The position numbers were made by a program, and so were the translations under genes. The notes below the pieces were generated by a model. It did no database searches, was not told the DNA's origin, and was given only the letters and a program-made list of their open reading frames with translations. Positions 17,271 through 26,815 of a stretch of 64,000 nt of DNA are shown here, piece after piece. This DNA is from JALYXV01 sp963791545 (lineage in GTDB: Bacteria > Actinomycetota > Acidimicrobiia > Acidimicrobiales > Palsa-688). Each line of letters starts with the position of its first letter. Positions within the stretch are counted from its first letter, which is position 1. The stretch covers positions 124,001 to 188,000 of the forward strand of contig CAWBSR010000017.1 in the NCBI GenBank assembly GCA_963791545.1, given 5' to 3'.

Positions 17271-17768
17271 TCATGGCTTGTTGATTTCAGGTTCGTCCTC
17301 CTCGGCGGCGAGCGGAAGGACCAGCATTGTGTCGTGGCGGCTGTACACACCAGCGAGGCCGCCCTCAGGTAGCGGGCCGACACCGGCGACCATCGCACCG
17401 ATCTCTTCGAGCATGATCGCGGCGCGACCCGGTGCGCCGACGATGAGAACGCGCCCATCGCCGTCGCCGCAGTTCTTGAACGTGTGGGGGCTGCCCCGCG
17501 GAGCAGTCACAACGCTTCCAGCGGGCGCACGCACGCGCCGCCCCCCAACACGAAACTCGAACTCACCCTCTATGACATAGAACACCTCGTCGTAGGAGTG
17601 ATGAACGTGGTCGAGCGGAGCGGGCTCGCCAGGCTTGGCGACCGTTTCGAGCACGGTCACACCATCAGTAGTCCCGGTCAGAGCCTTCACGAGCAGCACG
17701 TCGCCACCGATCCGTATCGGCCGGCCCTCGCCTGAAGCGAGCAACTCCGGCCGCCTCGTCGGCTCCAT
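17271..17768 (-). CDS. Cupin-domain protein
   Basis: 165 residues. Cupin motif 1 is visible as HVHHSYDEVFYVIEGEFEFRVGG, with His-His and Glu as probable metal ligands, and motif 2 as APRGSPHTFKNCG, with the closing His. The fold is a single double-stranded beta helix with a C-terminal extension of about 50 residues. Actinobacterial relatives are mostly uncharacterised small-molecule enzymes or sensors. No operon partner is evident beyond the downstream VOC gene. Confidence 0.85.
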   Translation of the reverse strand: MEPTRRPELLASGEGRPIRIGGDVLLVKALTGTTDGVTVLETVAKPGEPAPLDHVHHSYDEVFYVIEGEFEFRVGGRRVRAPAGSVVTAPRGSPHTFKNCGDGDGRVLIVGAPGRAAIMLEEIGAMVAGVGPLPEGGLAGVYSRHDTMLVLPLAAEEDEPEINKP

Positions 17769-18297
17769 CGCGAAGTCCTCTCGTCGATCGTCAGTGCCGA
17801 CATCTTGCCCGATAATCCGGCCCGAGGATTAGCGACGCCTGCCACACCCCTACCTGCACCGAACCTCGGCGCTGGGCGCGACGCGACTGTGGCCCGCGTG
17901 TCCCAGAACGCGCAGCTATATCGGCATGGGGCATGCCCCCGAGGTGCGACCGGGCGTAGCAACTCCTGCAAGCGAGGACGGCTATGGCTGGTTTCGTTGG
18001 GAGCGCATAATCGCCGGCTGGAGCGCGTCGCGGCCAGGCGCTCACCACCGACATCGACCACTCCGATTCGGTCGGTACTCCGCTGCGGGTGCCACCCCGC
18101 CATCGAAGTGCATCCAAGCAGCCCGCCTTCATGGGGAGGATTGCGGTCGTGGGGATCTTGAGTGCGGGCCATGGTCGGCTTCCTCGGTCGCGGACCGCGG
18201 TGCGGGCGTCTGAGGTACGGCCGTCGCGGCGCGCAGACTGGGGGCCTGGCGGTGGGCGGACCCCGGGCTGGTAGGGCACCGCACGACATCGGGTTGG
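17769..18297. other. Intergenic stretch, nothing firmly recognised
   Basis: No coding frame is convincing. A perfect 12-bp palindrome GGGGCATGCCCC lies at 17928-17939, which may be chance. The stretch runs up to the stop codon of the ParB relic. Confidence 0.4.
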
Positions 18298-19240
18298 TCA
18301 CGCCGCCGGGTCGGACCCGTCCGCGTCGTCGCCTTGATCCCACTGTCGACCGTCGTCGTCGCCGTCGCTTTCGCCCGGGTCGCCGTCGCCTTGTGTTGTG
18401 GCGCCTTGAGCATCGTCGACGACCCGCGGCTCTATGCCGGCCAGGGTTAGCCGGCCGACGCCAGGAACATGAACCACCTGGCGGCGGATGGGTTGGCGTT
18501 GCGCCAGGTGCCCTCGTTCATGGTCGCCTCTCGGTCGGCTGCGACCTGGGCGAGGAGCACGAGCGCCAGTCGGGCCTCGCCGACCTCGGCGGTGGCGGCG
18601 GCGCCGACGCTGCGACCCCAGCCGTGGGGCTCGGGTCTGCGGAGCAGGTCGGCGAGGAGAGCGTCCTTGCCGTCGCCGACGCGGTCGGGCTCGGCCAGGA
18701 CTTCGCCTACGGCGAAGCGTAGGGTGGCCTTCGGGGGTGTTGTGCGGGCCAACAGATCACGGATCCAAGCTCGGCGGACGGGCTCCGCCGCCTTCCACTG
18801 CTTGTTGTTGTCTCGATGACCTCCCGCCGGGCGGCCTTGGCTTCCTCGGTCATCTTTCCGCCGACCACCGTTGGTGTCGTGACCGCTCCCGCCCAGCGGC
18901 CCCGTGGCCGTTGGCGGTGGGGTCGACGCAGTAGTAGGTGACGTTGTCGGGGGGTACTCAGAGACGGCGGCGGCGTGGCCGGGGCAGGCGGCGTGGGAAT
19001 CGGCGTCGAGCACGTTGCCGTCGCCGTCGACGAGGTTGTCGAGCCCCACCGGGCCCTGACCGCGGGCAGGGTGGTCGATGAAGGCGACGCCGGCGTCGGT
19101 GAGACGCCGGACCGTGGCGGCGAACGCGTCGGCCGTTTTGCGGTCCTGGCGGAGTCGGGAGACCGTGTGGTCCCAGGCGCCCGGGTTGCGTTTAGCGGTG
19201 AGGACCAGTTGCTTGACCGCCTCGTCCTCTCCTTCGCTTA
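18298..19240 (-). pseudogene. ParB-like plasmid/element protein, truncated and frameshifted
   Basis: Reading leftward, EAVKQLVLTAKRNPGAWDHTVS, ADAFAATVRRLTDAGVAFID, LDNLVDGDGNVLDADSHAACPG and NNKQWKAAEPVRRAWIRDLLAR match the C-terminal region of ParB-like proteins of actinobacterial plasmids and integrative elements. The intact order requires several frame changes: DNVTYYCVDPTANGH near 18940 and MTEEAKAARREVIE near 18850 are in other frames, and after WFMFLASAG a one-base loss creates TAA, while the acidic tail continues in another frame to a TGA at 18298-18300. The N-terminal nuclease/HTH part is missing. One long open frame persists only because the shifts compensate, so it should not be annotated as a normal gene. 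Confidence 0.7.
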
Positions 19241-19362
19241 TGTGGACACATTCGGCGGTGCAAGAGCGGGGTCGAAGCACCCCTTTGTCGTGCGCCGACA
19301 GGCGGCACCTCGGGCGAATAGTCGACGAGGGCGGTCAGGTAGCCGTTAAGGGTCCGCAAATG

Positions 19363-19392
19363 TTGCCGGTCCGGCGTATGCGTCGCGTAAAT
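19363..19392 (+). promoter_or_regulatory. Candidate kdp promoter
   Basis: TTGCCG (19363-19368) and GTAAAT (19387-19392) are separated by 18 bp, upstream of the first gene of the potassium operon. This is the best match in the 200-bp leader, but the -10 box is weak. I looked for and did not see the conserved core of a c-di-AMP (ydaO) riboswitch. Confidence 0.3.
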
Positions 19393-19457
19393 GTCGATGG
19401 ACAGACGGGCTGGGGCGAGCGTACGACTGACCTGTCAAGTCTTTTCGGAGGTAGGCA

Positions 19458-19610
19458 GTGAATGATCTGCTGTTTGTGTCCATCTTGGTGGGGTTCTTTC
19501 TGTTGGCGGGCATGTTCGTGAGGGGCTGCGATCGGATCATCGGGGCCGAAGACGAGGCGCCGGTCGCGCGGGGGCCGTTTGAAGCCGACGGGGAGCAGGG
19601 CGGGGCGTGA
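19458..19610 (+). CDS. Small membrane protein leading the kdp operon
   Basis: 50 residues from a GTG with a strong leader (GGAGG at 19447-19451, 6 nt spacing). One membrane helix (LLFVSILVGFFLLAGMFV) is followed by RGCDRIIG and an acidic cytosolic tail. Its stop overlaps the start of kdpF (GTGA), so it is translated with the potassium pump. I recall similar small frames in front of kdpF in other actinobacteria. A role as an extra subunit or regulator of the pump is inference. Confidence 0.7.
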   Translation: MNDLLFVSILVGFFLLAGMFVRGCDRIIGAEDEAPVARGPFEADGEQGGA

Positions 19611-19696
19611 GCGGCGATGACGTTTTCGGTCTGATCATCGCCCTGCTACTGCTGGGCTACCTGTTGTTCGCGCTGCTGGCACCGGAGAAGTTGTAG
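19607..19696 (+). CDS. kdpF: KdpF, small subunit of the K+-transporting ATPase
   Basis: 29 residues, essentially one membrane helix (FGLIIALLLLGYLLFALLAPEKL), the length and pattern of KdpF, which stabilises the KdpFABC complex. GTG start overlaps the stop of the preceding small gene; its own TAG overlaps the GTG of kdpA. Identification rests on size, helix and position. Confidence 0.9.
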   Translation: MSGDDVFGLIIALLLLGYLLFALLAPEKL

Positions 19697-21420
19697 TGAC
19701 CACCGCAGGATGGCTCGAACTTGCGATCCTGATCGCCGCTATCGCGGTTGCCACACCCCTGCTGGGCGGCTACATGGCCAAGGTGTATGACCCGACGCTG
19801 GGTCGGCCCCGGGGGGACCAGTTCTTCTCCGCCATCGAGCTTCCCATTTACCGGACGTGCCGGATCGACCCCGACAACGAGCAGCGATGGAGCACCTACG
19901 CCCTCTCGCTGCTGGCCTTCAGCCTGGTGACGGTGCTCATCCTCTACGCCCAGCTGCGGCTCCAGGGTCGCCTGTTGCTCAATCCCGACCATTACAAGGG
20001 TGTCGAGCCGAAGCTGTCGTTCAACACCGCGGTCAGCTTTTTGACCAACACCAACTGGCAGGCCTATGGCGACGGTGTGATGAGCCAGCTCAGCCAGATG
20101 ACCGGCTTGGCTTTCCACAACTTCGTGTCGGCGGCGGCGGGGGCGGCGGTGGCCGTGGCGTTCATCCGGGGGCTGATCCGGCGCAAGTCCGCGACGCTGG
20201 GCAACTTCTGGGTCGACCTGGTCCGAACCTGCGTGCGGATACTTCTGCCGTTGGCGTTCGTGGCCGCCATCGTCTTGATGAGCCAGGGCGTGATCGACAA
20301 CTTTCGCGGGTCGCGGCCGGTCTCGACCGTCGCCGGCCAGACCCAGATGATCCCGGGCGGACCGGTGGCCAGCCAGGAGGCGATCAAGGAGGGCGGCCAG
20401 AATGGCGGCGGGTTCTTTGCGACCAACTCGGCGCACCCTTTCGAGAACCCCAACGGGGTGACCAACCTGGTCGAGATTTGGCTGATGCTGGCTATCCCCT
20501 TCGCGTTCACCTACACCTTCGGGAAGATGGCCCGCAACCAGAAACAGGGTTGGGTGGTCTTCGCCACCATGTTCGTGCTGTGGCTCGGAATGCTGCTGGT
20601 CATCACACCCCTGGAAGCCCGGGGCAGCCCGAAACTGACGCTCGGCGGCACCGACCAGCGGACCACGGCGCTCCAGAGCGGTGGCAACATGGAGGGCAAG
20701 GAGACACGTTTCGGTCCGGTCAACTGCGCATATTTCGCGGCGTCGACGACCAGCACATCAGACGGGGCGGTCAACTGCCAGCACGACAGCCTAACCCCGC
20801 TGGGCGGGGGCACCGCCGTGGTCAACATGATGTACGGCGAGATTAGCCCGGGTGGCACCGGGTCGGGCCTGTTCGGCATGCTGCTCTTCGCCTTGCTGGC
20901 CGTGTTCATCGCCGGGCTGATGGTGGGCCGAACCCCAGAGTTCCTGGGCAAGAAGATCCAGGGCCCGGAGATGAAACTCGTGGTGCTCTATCTGCTGTTA
21001 CCGGCCATCTTCATCCTGGGTTTCGCCGCGGCGGCCATGCTGGTGCACAGCGCGTTGAACGCCCGGCTGAACAGTGGGCCCCACGGATTGAGCGAGATCG
21101 TCTACGCCTACACCGAGGCGTTCAACAACAACGGGTCGGCCTTCGGCGGCCTGACCGCCAACACCGCCTGGTATGACACCACCCTCGGGATCGTGATGCT
21201 TGCCGGGCGGTTCTTGCCGATGATCGCGGTGCTCGCCGTCGGCGGCTCCCTAGGCCGCAAGAGGGTGGTGCCTGCGACGGCCGGTACCTTCCCGACCGCG
21301 ACACCGCTGTTCGGCGGGCTGCTGTTTGGTGTGGTCGTCATCGTCGTCGGGCTCACATATTTCCCTGTCGTCGCCCTCGGCCCGGTTGTCGAGCATCTCG
21401 TCGGCCGCTTCGGCCTGTAA
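19696..21420 (+). CDS. kdpA: KdpA, K+-binding channel-like subunit
   Basis: 574 residues, slightly longer than usual. It is a polytopic membrane protein of the superfamily of K+ transporters; selectivity-filter-type segments are recognisable (SFLTNTNWQAYGDG, GGGFFATNSAHPFENP, NNNGSAFGGLTANT). It carries the K+ translocation path of the high-affinity pump. The extracytoplasmic stretch around residues 310-380 (GTDQRTTALQSGGNMEGKE) is typical. GTG start in TAGTG overlap with kdpF; kdpB follows after 10 bp. Confidence 0.98.
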   Translation: MTTAGWLELAILIAAIAVATPLLGGYMAKVYDPTLGRPRGDQFFSAIELPIYRTCRIDPDNEQRWSTYALSLLAFSLVTVLILYAQLRLQGRLLLNPDHYKGVEPKLSFNTAVSFLTNTNWQAYGDGVMSQLSQMTGLAFHNFVSAAAGAAVAVAFIRGLIRRKSATLGNFWVDLVRTCVRILLPLAFVAAIVLMSQGVIDNFRGSRPVSTVAGQTQMIPGGPVASQEAIKEGGQNGGGFFATNSAHPFENPNGVTNLVEIWLMLAIPFAFTYTFGKMARNQKQGWVVFATMFVLWLGMLLVITPLEARGSPKLTLGGTDQRTTALQSGGNMEGKETRFGPVNCAYFAASTTSTSDGAVNCQHDSLTPLGGGTAVVNMMYGEISPGGTGSGLFGMLLFALLAVFIAGLMVGRTPEFLGKKIQGPEMKLVVLYLLLPAIFILGFAAAAMLVHSALNARLNSGPHGLSEIVYAYTEAFNNNGSAFGGLTANTAWYDTTLGIVMLAGRFLPMIAVLAVGGSLGRKRVVPATAGTFPTATPLFGGLLFGVVVIVVGLTYFPVVALGPVVEHLVGRFGL

Positions 21421-21430
21421 AGGATCAGCG

Positions 21431-23530
21431 ATGTCTGTTATGCCTGATATGTCGACCGGCACGGTCCCCCAACCTGAGGCGCGCCCGCCTAAGGTTCGCA
21501 CCAGGCCAGGCGTGTCGCTGTTCGAGCCGACGATCGTGCGCCGGGCAGCCCGCGACGCCCTGGTCAAACTCAACCCCCGACACCAGGTGCGCAACCCGGT
21601 CATGTTCGTCGTCCTGGTCGGCAGCGCTTGGACGACGGTTCTGTTCTCCCGTGACCTGGGCAGGGCCACCACATCCGACAGCGTGTTCGTTGGCCTCGTC
21701 GCAGCCTGGTTGTGGTTCACCGTGTTGTTCGCCAACTTCGCCGAGGCGGTGGCCGAAGGCCGGGGCAAGGCCCAGGCGGACACGCTGCGAAGGACCCGCT
21801 CCCAGACCGTCGCCCATCGCCGCCAGTCCGACGGGATGGTCACCGAGGTGGCGTCGACCGAGTTGAAGATTGGTGACCTGTGTGTCGTTGGCCCGGGCGA
21901 ACTCATCCCCGGCGACGGCGACGTGGTGGAGGGAATCGCCTCGGTCGACGAGTCGGCTATCACCGGCGAGTCGGCACCGGTGATCCGGGAGTCGGGTGGC
22001 GACCGTTCCGCGGTCACGGGCGGCACCCGGGTCCTTTCCGATCTGATCGTGGTGAGGATCTCGACCCGGCCCGGGGAAAGTTTCATCGATCGCATGATTG
22101 CCCTGGTCGAAGGAGCCAGCCGGCAGAAGACGCCAAACGAGATCGCCCTCAACATCCTGCTGGCGGGCCTCACCATCATCTTCCTGTTGGCCGTGGTCAC
22201 CCTGCAACCCTTCGCCCACTACTCCAACGCCACCCAGAGCATCACGGTCCTGGTTGCCTTGCTCGTCTGCCTCATCCCCACGACCATCGGCGCCCTGCTG
22301 TCGGCCATTGGCATCGCGGGAATGGACCGCCTGGTGCAGCGCAACGTCCTGGCCATGTCCGGCCGGGCGGTCGAAGCGGCAGGCGACGTGTCAACCCTGC
22401 TGCTCGACAAGACCGGCACCATCACCTTCGGCAACCGCATGGCATCGGAGTTCCTGACGGTCGGTGGCTCTGCCGAGACGGCGCTGGCCGAGGTGGTGCT
22501 GCTGTCGTCGCTGGCCGACGAAACCCCCGAGGGGCGATCCATCGTGGCCCTCGCCAGTGAACGCTACGGGCTAGCGGGACGGGACCTGCCCGGCGCCGAG
22601 CTGGTCCCTTTCACCGCCCAAACCCGCATGTCGGGCATCGAATGGCAGGGCCGCTCCATCCGCAAAGGGGCGGCCGACTCGGTGCGCTGCTGGGTCGAGG
22701 AGCGCGGCGGGCAGGCGCCACCAGACTTAGCGCCGATCGTCGAGCGGATCGCCATGACCGGCGGCACCCCGCTGGTCGTCGCCGAGGGCCCCGCCGTCCT
22801 GGGCGTTATCCACCTAAAGGACACCATCAAGCCGGGCATGGTCGAGCGCTTCGCGGAAATGCGGCTGATGGGCATTCGCACCGTGATGATCACCGGTGAC
22901 AACCCACTGACCGCCAAGGCCATCGCCGACGAAGCGGGCGTCGACGACTTCCTGGCCGAGGCCACCCCCGAGGACAAGATGGCCCGCATCCGCGCCGAGC
23001 AAGCGGGCGGCAACCTGGTCGCCATGACCGGCGACGGCACCAACGACGCCCCGGCGCTGGCCCAAGCCGACGTCGGGGTGGCCATGAACACCGGCACCCA
23101 GGCGGCCAAAGAGGCAGGCAACATGGTCGACCTCGACTCCAATCCGACCAAGCTGCTTGAGATCGTCGAGATCGGCAAGCAGCTCCTGATCACCCGGGGT
23201 TCGCTGACTACCTTCTCCATCGCCAACGACGTGGCCAAGTACTTCGCCATCATCCCGGCCATGTTCCAAAACGTGTTCCCGCCGTTGAAGACTCTCAACA
23301 TAATGCGGCTCGACAACCCGCACTCGGCCATCCTGAGCGCGGTCATCTTCAACGCCATCATCATCGTGGCCCTCATCCCCATCGCCCTGCGAGGGGTCAA
23401 GTTCCGGCCCATGGGCGCCGCGGCCGTACTGCGCCGAAACCTTTTGATTTACGGCGCCGGCGGCATCGTCGCCCCGTTCGCGGGCATCAAACTCATCGAT
23501 GTCATCGTCGGCGGATTGGGAGTCAAGTGA
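21431..23530 (+). CDS. kdpB: KdpB, P-type ATPase catalytic subunit
   Basis: 699 residues from the ATG preceded by AAAGGA. P-type ATPase landmarks are all present: TGES in DESAITGESAP (actuator), DKTGT in LLLDKTGTITFG (phosphorylated Asp), the nucleotide-domain segment GMVERFAEMR, and MTGDGTNDAPALAQADVGVAMN (hinge). Hydrophobic segments at the N-terminus and two pairs later match KdpB. It hydrolyses ATP to drive K+ uptake through KdpA. The stop overlaps the kdpC start. Confidence 0.98.
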   Translation: MSVMPDMSTGTVPQPEARPPKVRTRPGVSLFEPTIVRRAARDALVKLNPRHQVRNPVMFVVLVGSAWTTVLFSRDLGRATTSDSVFVGLVAAWLWFTVLFANFAEAVAEGRGKAQADTLRRTRSQTVAHRRQSDGMVTEVASTELKIGDLCVVGPGELIPGDGDVVEGIASVDESAITGESAPVIRESGGDRSAVTGGTRVLSDLIVVRISTRPGESFIDRMIALVEGASRQKTPNEIALNILLAGLTIIFLLAVVTLQPFAHYSNATQSITVLVALLVCLIPTTIGALLSAIGIAGMDRLVQRNVLAMSGRAVEAAGDVSTLLLDKTGTITFGNRMASEFLTVGGSAETALAEVVLLSSLADETPEGRSIVALASERYGLAGRDLPGAELVPFTAQTRMSGIEWQGRSIRKGAADSVRCWVEERGGQAPPDLAPIVERIAMTGGTPLVVAEGPAVLGVIHLKDTIKPGMVERFAEMRLMGIRTVMITGDNPLTAKAIADEAGVDDFLAEATPEDKMARIRAEQAGGNLVAMTGDGTNDAPALAQADVGVAMNTGTQAAKEAGNMVDLDSNPTKLLEIVEIGKQLLITRGSLTTFSIANDVAKYFAIIPAMFQNVFPPLKTLNIMRLDNPHSAILSAVIFNAIIIVALIPIALRGVKFRPMGAAAVLRRNLLIYGAGGIVAPFAGIKLIDVIVGGLGVK

Positions 23531-24297
23531 TGCTGCGCCGTCAACTAGTGACCGGCCTGCTGGTCACTGCCTGCCTTCTGGTCCTGCTCTGCGGTGTGTT
23601 CCCCCTGGCCGTGTGGGGAGTGGGCCAGGTCGCATTCAAACACCAGGCCAACGGTTCGCTCAAGACCGTCAACGGCAAGTCTGTCGGCTCGTCGCTCATC
23701 GGCCAGAACTTCACCGACAAGAATGGCAACCCGCTGGCCCAGTACTTCCAGCCGCGGCCGTCATCGGCCGGAACCGCCGGCTACGACCCCACCAACAGCG
23801 CCGGCTCCAACCTGGGACCGTTGAACCCCAACCTGATCGGCAACAACACCGACGACCCGGGGAACAACCCGTACCGAACCCCGGTCGACCCTTACTGCCT
23901 TCCGGTGCCCGCCACCGACAAGAGCGGCGCCGCAATGACCGACGCCCGAGGCGACGTCGTCTACCAAAAGGACCCCGACAGCCGTTATGTCTGCAATCCC
24001 AATACCGTGCCCGAGCGGGTGATCGCTTACCGACAACTCAACAGTCTCGCCCCCGACGCCCCCGTCCCGGTCGACGCCGTTACGTCATCGGGCTCAGGCC
24101 TCGACCCTGACATCTCAGTGGCCAACGCAGTCGACCAAGCAGCCCGGGTGGCCCAGGCCCGGCACCTGAACCGGACCCAGGTCGTCGACCTCATCGACGA
24201 TCGCATCAGCCACCGCGCCTGGGGTGTCCTCGGCGAGGACACGGTCAATGTCCTCGACCTTAATGTGGCCGTCGACCGCCTGAGCCGATCGGGATAA
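23530..24297 (+). CDS. kdpC: KdpC subunit of the K+-transporting ATPase
   Basis: 255 residues; ATG overlaps the kdpB TGA (a GTG one codon earlier is the alternative). One N-terminal membrane helix (GLLVTACLLVLLCGVFPLAVWG), then a periplasmic domain with the KdpC signatures GSSLIGQNFTD and YFQPRPSSAG, ending SHRAWGVLGEDTVNVLDLNVAVD. It is longer than Gram-negative KdpC because of an insertion around residues 100-150. It stabilises the complex and raises nucleotide affinity. Confidence 0.96.
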   Translation: MLRRQLVTGLLVTACLLVLLCGVFPLAVWGVGQVAFKHQANGSLKTVNGKSVGSSLIGQNFTDKNGNPLAQYFQPRPSSAGTAGYDPTNSAGSNLGPLNPNLIGNNTDDPGNNPYRTPVDPYCLPVPATDKSGAAMTDARGDVVYQKDPDSRYVCNPNTVPERVIAYRQLNSLAPDAPVPVDAVTSSGSGLDPDISVANAVDQAARVAQARHLNRTQVVDLIDDRISHRAWGVLGEDTVNVLDLNVAVDRLSRSG

Positions 24298-24307
24298 GGG
24301 GAGATCG

Positions 24308-26815
24308 GTGACCAGGGGGACGCTGCGGGTGTACCTGGGCGCCGCCCCGGGCGTGGGGAAGACCTACGCCATGCTGTCAGAGGGCCGCCGCCGTCACAGT
24401 CGCGGTACCGACGTGGTCGTGGGTCTGGTGGAAACCCACGGGCGGGCGCTCACGGCCTCCCAGATCGCCGAACTTGAGGTCGTACCCCGGACCAAGGTGA
24501 CCTACCGGGACACCGAGTTCGAAGAGATGGACGTCGAAGCCGTCATCGCCCGCCGACCCGACGTCGCCTTGGTCGACGAGTTGGCCCACACCAACATTCC
24601 CGGCTTGAAGCACGAGAAGCGCTGGCAGGATGTCGAGGAAATCCTGGCCGCGGGAATCGACGTCATCTCCACCGTCAACATCCAGCACCTCGAATCGGTC
24701 AACGACGTGGTGGAGCGCATCACCGGGATCGTCCAGCGCGAAACCGTCCCCGACTCCGTCGTACGGGCCGCGGCCCAGATCGAGCTGGTCGACATGTCCC
24801 CCGAGGCGCTGCGGCGCCGCATGGCGCACGGCAACATCTACAACCCCGACAAGATCGACGCCGCCCTGGCCAACTACTTCCGGCCCGGCAACCTGGCCGC
24901 GCTGCGGGAGTTGGCACTGCTGTGGGTGGCCGACCGGGTCGAGGACTCCCTCCAGCAGTACATGGTCGACCACGGCATCACCCGGCCCTGGGAGACCCGG
25001 GAGCGGGTCGTGGTCGCTATGTCGGGGGCGCCCGGCGGCGACACGCTGATCCGCCGGGCGTCGCGGATGGCGCAGCGGACCAAGGGCGAGCTGCTGGGTG
25101 TCCACGTCCGGGCCCACGACGGCCTGGCCGGTCCGCCATCGGGGCTGCTGGCCGAGCACCGGGTCCTGCTCGGCGAGCTGGGGGGCAGCTTCCACGAGGC
25201 GGTCGCGCCCGATCCCACCGCTGGGTTGCTCGGTTTCGCCCGGGCCGAACGTGCCACCCAGCTTGTCCTCGGCCACAGCCAGCGGTCTCGTTGGGCTCAC
25301 GTGGCCCGCGGGTCGGTGGTCAACAAGGTGATGCGACAGAGTGGCGACATCGACGTGCACGTCATCTCAACGGCAGCCGAGCGCCCCGAGCAGGACCGGC
25401 TCCCGAAGAATCGGCGCCGTACCGCTTTGAGCTTGTCGCTGCACCGCCAGATGCTGGGATGGTGCGCGGCGGGCGTGGGACTGCCGGCGTTGACGTTTGC
25501 GCTGACCCACCTGCGCAGCCAGGTCACATTGCCCGGCGACCTGCTGCTCTATCTTGCGCTGGTGGTCGGAGTGTCGGCCGCGGGCGGGACCTGGCCGGCG
25601 CTGGGCGCCGCCATCGCGGCCGACCTGCTTGCCAACTGGTTCTTCATCCCGCCGGTGCACACCTTGACCATCGGCGACACCGACAACGTCGTCGCCCTTG
25701 TCGTGTTCCTCGCCGTCGCCGGCCTGGTCAGCTGCCTGGTGGGATACGCGGCCCGCCGCAGCTCCGAAGCGGTCCGAGGCCGGGCCGAGGCCGCAACCCT
25801 GGTTCGCCTCGCCGGCGCCCTGCTCAGTGACCAGGACCCCCTCGTCGAAGTCGTAGGGCAGGTGCGGGCAACCTTCGGGTTCGGGGGGGTCAGCCTCCTG
25901 CGCCGCGACAGCTCTGCGACCTGGCACCCGCTCGCCGCGGCGGGCGACCAAGCCCCCGAAAACCCTGATCATGCCACCGATACCGTTGTCGTCGACGACG
26001 ACAACGTGCTCGCTATCGCCGGCCCCGACCTCACCGGCGACGACCGCCGGGTGCTGGGGGCGTTCACCGCCCAACTTGCGGTTGCGCTGCGCAGCCGTGC
26101 CTTGCAGGCCGATGCCGCTACCGCCGCCGCCCTGTCCCAGGCCAACGAACTTCGCACCGCGTTGTTGCGCGCCGTCTCGCATGACTTGCGTACCCCGCTC
26201 GCCTCCATCAAGGCATCGGTCAGCAACCTGCTGGCCGAAGACGTCAAGCTGGCACCCGAGGCCGTCCATGAGCTGCTCGCCACCATCGACGGCGAAGCCG
26301 ACCGCCTTAACAACCTCATCGGCAACCTTCTCGACATGAGCCGACTGCAGAGCGGAACCTTTGAGCTGATCACCCGGGACGTAGGGATCGACGAAGTCGT
26401 CGCCCAGACCCTGGTCAGCCTTGGAGACCGGGCCGCCAGGGTTGTCACCGAGGTCCCGGAAAACCTGCCCCGCATCCACACCGACGCAGCGTTGCTGGAA
26501 CGCGCCGCGGCGAACGTCATCGAGAACGCTATCGCCTGGTCTCCGCCCGATATGGCGGTCCGGGTCCAGGCCTCGGCCTTCGGCGGCAGGGTCGAGCTGC
26601 GCGTCGTCGACCGTGGCCCCGGAATCTGCGCCGGGCAGCGTGAGGAGGTCTTCCGACCGTTCCAGCGCCTGGGCGACGAGCAGACCGGCAGCGGGGTCGG
26701 CCTCGGCTTGGCCGTGGCCCGCGGGTTCGTGGACGCCCTGGGCGGTGAACTCACCATCGACGACACCGCGGGCGGCGGGACCACGATGACTTTCAGCTTC
26801 AAGGCGGCCCCGTGA
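24308..26815 (+). CDS. kdpD: KdpD, turgor/K+ sensor histidine kinase
   Basis: 835 residues. The N-terminal KdpD domain has a Walker A (GAAPGVGKTYAM) and DVALVDELAHTN; a universal-stress-like domain follows (VVVAMSGAPGGDTLIRRASRMA). About four membrane helices lie at 390-470 (DUF4118 type), then a GAF-like region. The HisKA box is RAVSHDLRTPLASIKASVSN and the ATPase domain shows NVIENAIAWSPP and GVGLGLAVARGFV. GTG start with GGGGAGA leader 10 bp after kdpC. It phosphorylates KdpE when K+ is limiting. Confidence 0.97.
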   Translation: MTRGTLRVYLGAAPGVGKTYAMLSEGRRRHSRGTDVVVGLVETHGRALTASQIAELEVVPRTKVTYRDTEFEEMDVEAVIARRPDVALVDELAHTNIPGLKHEKRWQDVEEILAAGIDVISTVNIQHLESVNDVVERITGIVQRETVPDSVVRAAAQIELVDMSPEALRRRMAHGNIYNPDKIDAALANYFRPGNLAALRELALLWVADRVEDSLQQYMVDHGITRPWETRERVVVAMSGAPGGDTLIRRASRMAQRTKGELLGVHVRAHDGLAGPPSGLLAEHRVLLGELGGSFHEAVAPDPTAGLLGFARAERATQLVLGHSQRSRWAHVARGSVVNKVMRQSGDIDVHVISTAAERPEQDRLPKNRRRTALSLSLHRQMLGWCAAGVGLPALTFALTHLRSQVTLPGDLLLYLALVVGVSAAGGTWPALGAAIAADLLANWFFIPPVHTLTIGDTDNVVALVVFLAVAGLVSCLVGYAARRSSEAVRGRAEAATLVRLAGALLSDQDPLVEVVGQVRATFGFGGVSLLRRDSSATWHPLAAAGDQAPENPDHATDTVVVDDDNVLAIAGPDLTGDDRRVLGAFTAQLAVALRSRALQADAATAAALSQANELRTALLRAVSHDLRTPLASIKASVSNLLAEDVKLAPEAVHELLATIDGEADRLNNLIGNLLDMSRLQSGTFELITRDVGIDEVVAQTLVSLGDRAARVVTEVPENLPRIHTDAALLERAAANVIENAIAWSPPDMAVRVQASAFGGRVELRVVDRGPGICAGQREEVFRPFQRLGDEQTGSGVGLGLAVARGFVDALGGELTIDDTAGGGTTMTFSFKAAP

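Noticed and set aside
17928..17939. Perfect palindrome GGGGCATGCCCC as an operator
   Set aside because: Twelve bases of GC-rich palindrome are expected by chance and no gene start is near.
19281..19457. c-di-AMP (ydaO) riboswitch upstream of kdp
   Set aside because: The conserved core segments of the ydaO motif and a terminator/antiterminator pair could not be found.
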